Source of the DNA: JBGSYN01 sp041750975
GTDB taxonomy: Bacteria; Pseudomonadota; Alphaproteobacteria; Geminicoccales; Geminicoccaceae
NCBI GenBank assembly: GCA_041750975.1
Contig: JBGSYN010000182.1
Location: 1 to 55,615 of the forward strand
Length of the DNA stretch: 55,615 bases
Direction: 5' to 3'
Shown: positions 51,223 to 55,615 of the stretch, in pieces
Layout of the letters: the number at the start of each line of letters is the position of its first letter
Numbering within the stretch: position 1 is the first letter of the stretch
The notes under the pieces: model-generated
Database searches by the model: none
Seen by the model: only the letters and a program-made list of their open reading frames with translations
Told to the model about the DNA's origin: nothing
Made by a program: the position numbers and the translations under genes

Positions 51223-51651
51223 TCAGGCGCCGGTCGCGAAATTCCGGTCATGGCGAATGGCGCCGGTCATGCTTGCGACCACGAGCCCTTCAGGCGTCTT
51301 GTCGACAACGAAGGTTCGGTTCTCGAACCCACGACATGAGAACAATATGAAAGCGCCGCTTTCACCGTCGCCAAAATCCTGGGCGAATGCATTATCTTGG
51401 TAGCGGTAGCGAATCTGCAGCACGAGTTTTTCGGAGGTGTCCTCAATGACATCCGTGCGGGTGATAGCCTGTAATTCCGGACGCCGGCACATTCCGTTCT
51501 CTTCGAGGGCGTTGTCCGCGTAATAGAACCGTATTTTTGTCGCCAGGCCATCATAGCCCGCAAGCTCGCCCTTAAAAATCGAACTCGAGCAACCGGCAAG
51601 GAGCAGCGCCAGGATAGTCGTGTTCAAGGTAAAGATGGGTAGGCTGCGCAC
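51223..51651 (-). CDS. Small lipoprotein of unknown function
   Basis: A 142-residue lipoprotein with signal peptide and lipobox: TILALLLAGCSSSIFK. The mature part is beta-rich (KLVLQIRYRYQDNAF, GAFILFSCRGFENRTF, TPEGLVVASM) with no recognised family. It starts at GTG 51651 (an upstream TTG at 51657 is an alternative); both are just after the histidine kinase stop, so co-transcription with the kinase is likely. Its end is 19 bases from the HlyD gene end, convergent. Confidence 0.75.
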   Translation of the reverse strand: MRSLPIFTLNTTILALLLAGCSSSIFKGELAGYDGLATKIRFYYADNALEENGMCRRPELQAITRTDVIEDTSEKLVLQIRYRYQDNAFAQDFGDGESGAFILFSCRGFENRTFVVDKTPEGLVVASMTGAIRHDRNFATGA

Positions 51652-51666
51652 GCACAATTCTCGCGA

Positions 51667-53100
51667 TTAGGCCCCGGCAACGACTGCACGGGACGGCAGG
51701 GCCAGTTCGAAAGTAGTTCCGGAACTATCGGTTTGCAAAAGCTGCGCGTCACCACCATGGGCGCGCAGGATCTCACGGGCGATGGCAAGCCCAAGGCCGG
51801 TGCCGTCCCGCTTCGTCGTTTGGCCGAAGGGCTCGAACAGGTGATCTCTAACCTTTTGGGGAATACCACTTCCGGAATCGTCAATCCGAATCTTCAGGCC
51901 GCGCTCACCGACAATGGCGCGGATACCGACCTCACCGCCTTGCTCATCGAGCGCCTCGATTCCGTTACGGACGACGTTGAAAAGAGCGCGGAACATCTGT
52001 TCGCGATCGACACGAACAATAATCCCCGGATCGATGCTGACCATTAGGTTGAGATTCGGGTTGTCCCCGTCCGCCGCCCGGACGACCTCCATGCCGAGTT
52101 CGACGAGCTTGACTGCCGTGGGCGTTAGCTCGAATGGCCTGCTCTTAGCGAAATCGAGCGTTTGCGACGCCAGTGCCGAAGCACGATTCAGGGCCTCGAT
52201 CAGGCGCGGGGCGGTTTTTCGCACTTGCGGGTCGTCACTGAGCTCAAGGCGATCGGACACCAGCACGGCGCTCGATAGAATGTTTCGCAAATCATGGCTG
52301 ATCTTGCCGACTGCCGCTCCCAAGGCGGCAAGTCGTGTTCGTTGTTGCAGCGCCTGCCGTAGACCCCGCCGCATCCGCAGCAACTCACTGTCGACTATGC
52401 CTATCTCATCCAGACGCCTTCTGGGCGGGGGATCGAGGCTGGCATCTTCAGGATGATGGCGAAATAGCGCCAATTCCTGGGTGATCCTTCGGAGAGGCCG
52501 AACGATGAGATAGCGGAGACTCAGAAAGATCAGTGAAGCGATGAATAGCGACAGAAATATCGAGAGGAGAATAATGCGTCTCGAATAGTCGACCATCGCT
52601 ACATAGAGCGGCGCCTCCGCCAGCACGACACCGACATAATTGCCGCTTTGCTGCGGTGCGGGTCCATACACCCCAATTAGTCGCTCACCGCGATGTCTGA
52701 GCGTATCGAATGCACCGATGATGAGATCGAGAGGCGTGCTCTCCTCAAGATTATAGGTCATGGCCACGGGCGCGCGTTTGCCGAGCATCAGTTCCGCCTC
52801 GGGGCGGTAAAGTGTAATCGCCAGGGTCCCGGAGTGCTGCAGCAGCGCATCTTCAAGCGGCATGTCGACGTAGTTTTCATTTTCGATGGCCAGAGTTGCG
52901 AGGTGCGCTGCCGCGATGCGCTCTTGGAAATACACCAGGCGGAAGCGCGCGATCGATGGCACGAAGATCAGAATTTCGCCGACCAGAACGAAGGCGATTG
53001 AAAGTAGCAGGATCTTGCTGGAAAGCCCCCTTCCGGCGGGGGGGCGATGGGCAAGTGGCTCGGACTGTTCTATTTTCCCAACCTCGTCAGCAATGCTCAA
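51667..53100 (-). CDS. Membrane sensor histidine kinase (orphan)
   Basis: A 477-residue two-component kinase. Transmembrane segments at about 29-50 and 175-197 flank a periplasmic sensor of about 125 residues with no recognised domain. A HAMP-like linker (RYLIVRPLRRITQELALF) follows. The phosphoacceptor His269 is in GKISHDLRNILSSAVL; ATPase boxes are FNVVRNGIEALDEQGG (N), RIDDSGSGIPQKVRDHLF (G1/F) and RDGTGLGLAIAREIL (G2). No response regulator gene is adjacent. It diverges from rpmH across about 160 bp. Confidence 0.9.
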   Translation of the reverse strand: MSIADEVGKIEQSEPLAHRPPAGRGLSSKILLLSIAFVLVGEILIFVPSIARFRLVYFQERIAAAHLATLAIENENYVDMPLEDALLQHSGTLAITLYRPEAELMLGKRAPVAMTYNLEESTPLDLIIGAFDTLRHRGERLIGVYGPAPQQSGNYVGVVLAEAPLYVAMVDYSRRIILLSIFLSLFIASLIFLSLRYLIVRPLRRITQELALFRHHPEDASLDPPPRRRLDEIGIVDSELLRMRRGLRQALQQRTRLAALGAAVGKISHDLRNILSSAVLVSDRLELSDDPQVRKTAPRLIEALNRASALASQTLDFAKSRPFELTPTAVKLVELGMEVVRAADGDNPNLNLMVSIDPGIIVRVDREQMFRALFNVVRNGIEALDEQGGEVGIRAIVGERGLKIRIDDSGSGIPQKVRDHLFEPFGQTTKRDGTGLGLAIAREILRAHGGDAQLLQTDSSGTTFELALPSRAVVAGA

Positions 53101-53190
53101 TTGACGAAGTTTCTAGGCAATTCTGTCGGAGAACAACAGCGCCGGAGATATTGCGGCGGCACTCCGTAGAAATTACGGTATCATGCGAGT

Positions 53191-53219
53191 TTGACACTAA
53201 TCGGAGCCGTGCTTATATC
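53191..53219 (+). promoter_or_regulatory. Sigma-70 promoter of rpmH-rnpA
   Basis: TTGACA (53191-53196), 17-base spacer, TATATC (53214-53219) is a near-consensus promoter about 44 bases upstream of the rpmH start. A strong constitutive promoter is expected for this ribosomal-protein operon. Confidence 0.75.
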
Positions 53220-53262
53220 GCTATTCGGTCTCGACTAAGACCCCCGAATCAAGGATCAAGCT

Positions 53263-53397
53263 GTGAAACGGACATTTCAGCCGAGTAATCTTGTGCGCAA
53301 AAGGCGTCACGGATTTCGTTCCCGAAGCGCCACGGTTGGCGGTCGCCGCATCCTGAGAGCACGCCGTGCACGAGGCCGGAAGAAGTTATCCGCCTAG
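53263..53397 (+). CDS. rpmH: Ribosomal protein L34
   Basis: A 44-residue basic protein: KRTFQPSNLVRKRRHGFRSR, then a Gly-rich middle and the Arg/Lys-rich end ILRARRARGRKKLSA. This is the complete L34 pattern (KRTxQPSxxxRxRxHGFRxR). It starts at GTG, with AAGGATCAAG upstream. First gene of the rpmH-rnpA-yidD-yidC block; rnpA begins within about 25 bases of its stop. Confidence 0.97.
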   Translation: MKRTFQPSNLVRKRRHGFRSRSATVGGRRILRARRARGRKKLSA

Positions 53398-53419
53398 AAG
53401 AGGGGCGCGGCAGCAGAAG

Positions 53420-53786
53420 ATGCTCGGTCCGGACGCTTTCGACGCTGAAGCGCCGGCATGAATTCTTAGCCGTTGCGCGTGGCCTTTCGCGACCGACACC
53501 AAGCCTCGTGTTGCAATGGCGTCAGCGCTCGGATGGCGAGCCGACTATCGGTTTCGGCCTGACCGCGTCACGCAAGGTCGGGAATGCTGTGACGCGAAAC
53601 CGGGCGCGACGTCGGCTCCGAGAACTGGCGCGTGAACTCCTGCCGGAACATGGTCTGCCTGGGGTTGACTATGTGCTGATTGCTCGACGAGAGACGCCAA
53701 AATGTCCATTCGCCAGAATTCGCAACGACTTGACGCAAGCGCTGGCATACGCGGCTTTGCACATCAGGGGCTCGGCATCTTCTTGA
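53420..53786 (+). CDS. rnpA: Ribonuclease P protein component (start codon unclear)
   Basis: Small basic protein that assists the RNase P RNA in tRNA 5' processing. The conserved N-terminus RTLSTLKRRHEFLAVARG is readable from 53430, then FGLTASRKVGNAVTRNRARR (about 53550-53610, the RNR signature) and LARELLPEHGLPGVDYVLIA. In this frame no ATG, GTG or TTG lies between the preceding in-frame stop (inside rpmH) and 53430. ATG 53420 is in another frame and needs removal of one base near 53430 to enter it; GTG 53508 would cut off the conserved N-terminus. So an indel or a rare start codon is implied. The feature coordinates assume the 53420 start. The gene overlaps yidD by 85 bases. Confidence 0.85.
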
Positions 53787-54010
53787 GCATACCGATCCAT
53801 ATTTACCGTTTACTCATTTCCCCTATGCTTGGGCCGCGCTGTCGCTATCTGCCAACCTGTTCCGATTACGCCCTGGAAGCCTTGACGAGCCATGGTCCAC
53901 TGAAGGGCGCTTGGCTCGCGACCAAACGTCTCGCTCGATGTCATCCCTGGGGTGGCAGGGGTTACGATCCCGTACCGCCACAGCGGTGCAGCGATACCTC
54001 CTCGAACTAA
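53702..54010 (+). CDS. yidD: Membrane protein insertion efficiency factor YidD
   Basis: A 102-residue protein at the inner membrane that aids YidC. Diagnostic: IHIYRLLISPMLGPRCRYLP, TCSDYALEALTSHG and RLARCHPWGGRGYDPVP, with the conserved Cys residues. The true start may lie after ATG 53702 because the first 20 residues overlap rnpA and look unlike the family, but the overlap is a normal arrangement. yidC follows after 58 bases. Confidence 0.92.
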   Translation: MSIRQNSQRLDASAGIRGFAHQGLGIFLSIPIHIYRLLISPMLGPRCRYLPTCSDYALEALTSHGPLKGAWLATKRLARCHPWGGRGYDPVPPQRCSDTSSN

Positions 54011-54068
54011 AATCCTCCGTAGTGAAGCACTGCCCCAAACCGGTTTCTCGAAAAGGCCCCTCTCTCTC

Positions 54069-55615
54069 ATGACAGATCAACGCAACTTGATCTTAGCGAT
54101 CGTGCTTTCGATCGGGATCATCCTGGCGTTTCAGTTCTTTTACGAAGTGCCGCGGATGGATCAAGCGCAGCAGCAGGAGCAGATGGATCGTGCCCGTTCC
54201 AGCCCGACTGCGCCAACGCCGGGTGACACTGCGGCTCCGGGAACATCGGTCCAGATTCCAGGCTCAGCGCCCCCGGGTTCTCTCCCCGTCGAGAGTCCGG
54301 AAATCTCTCGAGAGCAGGTCTTGAGCGAAGGTTCACGCGTGGCGGTCAACAACGGCCGCCTGCATGGTTCGCTGCCTGTCGAGGGGGGGCGGATCGACAA
54401 CATCACACTGGTCGATTATCGGGTCACGCCGGATCCGAACTCTCCCGAAATCGTGCTGCTGACCCCGCCTGGAACACCGCACACCTATTTTGCCGAATTC
54501 GGCTGGATCCCGACCGATGCCGACGTCGCCGTTCCGACCAAAGGAACGAGTTGGCGGACGACGGAAGGCGAACTCGCGCCGGGCGCTCCGGTGACGATGG
54601 ATTGGGACAATGGGGCCGGACTGATGTTCCGCCGCGAGCTTGCCCTTGATCCGAATTATATGTTCACACTGACGCGCAACGTCACCAATTCAAGCGACCA
54701 ACCGATAACGCTCTATCCCTATGGCTTGATCAGCCGATGGGGGACACCGGCGACCACGGGCTTTTTCGTCCTCCATGAGGGACCGATCGGTGTTTTCGAC
54801 GAGAAGCTCACCGAAATCGACTACGGTGACCTTGCCGAGGACGGTAACCAACAGTTTACGAGCAACGGGGGCTGGATCGGCTTTACCGATAAGTACTGGC
54901 TCACGGCCCTCATCACGGGCGAGGATAACGGGACAACTTTCAATTTCAAATATGTCCCGGAAAACAACCAACCCCGCTATCAGCTGGAGATGGTTGGGAC
55001 CGGTGTCACCATCCAACCTGGCGAAACCTTCGAAACGGTCGAACGCTTCTTCGCTGGCGCCAAGGAAGTGCATCTTCTCGATGCCTATCGCGACACCTTC
55101 AATATTCCCTTGTTCGACCGTGCCGTCGATTTCGGCTGGTTTTACTTTCTTACAAAGCCGATCTTTTATCTGATTGATTGGCTTTATCAGGTGGTAGGGA
55201 ATTACGGCGTCGCCATTCTCATCATGACGCTTCTCGTGAAGCTAGTGTTCTTCCCGCTCGCCAATAAGTCCTACACGGCGATGAGCAAGATGAAGGCACT
55301 GCAGCCGGAAATGAAGAAGCTGCGGGAACGCTATGGCGATGATCGCGCCAAAATGAATCAAGAATTGATGGCGCTCTACAAGAAAGAGAAAGTCAACCCG
55401 ATGGCGGGTTGTCTGCCCATCGTCATTCAGATACCGGTTTTCTTCGCGCTTTATAAGGTGTTGCTGGTGTCGATCGAGATGCGCCACGCCCCATTTTTCG
55501 GCTGGATCGAAGATCTCTCGGCGCCCGATCCGACCAGTCTTTTCAATCTGTTCGGCCTGATTCCCTGGGATCCGCCGAGCTTCCTGATGATCGGCGGTTG
55601 GCCGGTGATGATGGG
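54069..55615 (+). CDS. yidC: Membrane protein insertase YidC (partial, runs off window)
   Basis: The first 515 residues of the Sec-associated insertase. It begins TDQRNLILAIVLSIGIILAF (first membrane segment), then a Pro/Gln/Ser-rich linker, the large periplasmic beta-sandwich domain (about 90-340, including ITLVDYRVTPD and NGGWIGFTDKYWLTALI) and the conserved insertase core: WGYGVAILI-type segment at about 375-395 (NYGVAILIMTLLVKLVFFPL), the cytoplasmic charged hairpin SKMKALQPEMKKLRERYGDD, and CLPIVIQIPVFFALYKVL. No stop is reached before 55615. Confidence 0.97.
   Translation, partial: MTDQRNLILAIVLSIGIILAFQFFYEVPRMDQAQQQEQMDRARSSPTAPTPGDTAAPGTSVQIPGSAPPGSLPVESPEISREQVLSEGSRVAVNNGRLHGSLPVEGGRIDNITLVDYRVTPDPNSPEIVLLTPPGTPHTYFAEFGWIPTDADVAVPTKGTSWRTTEGELAPGAPVTMDWDNGAGLMFRRELALDPNYMFTLTRNVTNSSDQPITLYPYGLISRWGTPATTGFFVLHEGPIGVFDEKLTEIDYGDLAEDGNQQFTSNGGWIGFTDKYWLTALITGEDNGTTFNFKYVPENNQPRYQLEMVGTGVTIQPGETFETVERFFAGAKEVHLLDAYRDTFNIPLFDRAVDFGWFYFLTKPIFYLIDWLYQVVGNYGVAILIMTLLVKLVFFPLANKSYTAMSKMKALQPEMKKLRERYGDDRAKMNQELMALYKKEKVNPMAGCLPIVIQIPVFFALYKVLLVSIEMRHAPFFGWIEDLSAPDPTSLFNLFGLIPWDPPSFLMIGGWPVMM

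Noticed and set aside
53380..53400. TTATCCGCC near the rpmH end as a DnaA box, which would suggest an origin nearby
   Set aside because: It is coding sequence of L34, only one site is seen, and no AT-rich unwinding region or dnaA gene is present.
1..55615. CRISPR arrays, insertion sequences, tRNA or rRNA genes
   Set aside because: No regularly spaced palindromic repeats, transposase motifs, or tRNA/rRNA signatures were found when reading both strands by eye; short or degenerate copies could be missed.

Overview
The window is GC-rich, densely coded chromosomal DNA from an alphaproteobacterium, most likely of the Hyphomicrobiales/Rhodospirillales type. This rests on gene orders familiar from that class: purM-purN diverging from a DUF2066 gene and hda; tkt-gap-pgk-fba-thiE-like-efp-suhB on one strand; DUF4164-zapA-6S RNA-5-formyl-THF cyclo-ligase on the other; and rpmH-rnpA-yidD-yidC at the right edge. 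A CyaC-type redox adenylate cyclase, also known from rhizobia, fits. The assignment comes from gene content only; no rRNA or tRNA gene was seen.

Layout. 1-457 carries a degenerate direct-repeat array and no convincing gene. 458-8238 holds purine synthesis (purN, purM), a DUF2066 exported protein, Hda, an SDR with an atypical active site, anhydro-MurNAc kinase and a TPR-SPOR lipoprotein. 8349-13360 is a sugar or cyclitol catabolic island: two Gfo/Idh/MocA dehydrogenases and two TIM-barrel isomerases surround a deletion scar in which a LacI-type regulator and an ABC ATPase, both truncated, abut. 13419-18261 is a probable co-transcribed cell-surface modification cluster (two sulfotransferases, a glycosyltransferase-like protein, an ELM1-family protein, a 2OG-Fe(II) oxygenase). 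A third sulfotransferase (20441-21379) lies beyond the CyaC-like cyclase and a poly-aspartate lipoprotein.

21501-24953 encodes an exported dienelactone-hydrolase-like enzyme and a penicillin-acylase-family amidase. 25029-30364 reads as one phosphonate-flavoured operon: PhnM, a DUF1045 2H phosphoesterase, then a carbohydrate-type ABC importer (binding protein, small conserved protein, two permeases) without an ATPase. 30365-32172 is a lower-GC patch with gene remnants and a HEPN-like gene. 32173-36112 (minus) holds PhoD with a good Pho box, a periplasmic histidine phosphatase, an FNT-family channel and an EF-hand protein; two copies of a palindromic element sit just 3' of phoD and of the histidine phosphatase.

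36220-43927 (minus) is central metabolism plus EF-P. 44135-47624 (plus) is the zapA/6S RNA/fthC block, a YmdB-type phosphodiesterase and an RlmI-type methyltransferase. 47735-51203 is a type I secretion ABC/HlyD pair, followed on the other strand by a lipoprotein and an orphan histidine kinase. 53191-55615 is the rpmH-rnpA-yidD-yidC block; yidC runs off the window, and rnpA has no canonical start in the frame of its conserved N-terminus.

Themes: phosphate and phosphonate scavenging (Pho boxes, PhoD, PhnM, phosphatases), surface sulfation, and a sugar-catabolic locus that has lost its own regulator and ATPase.
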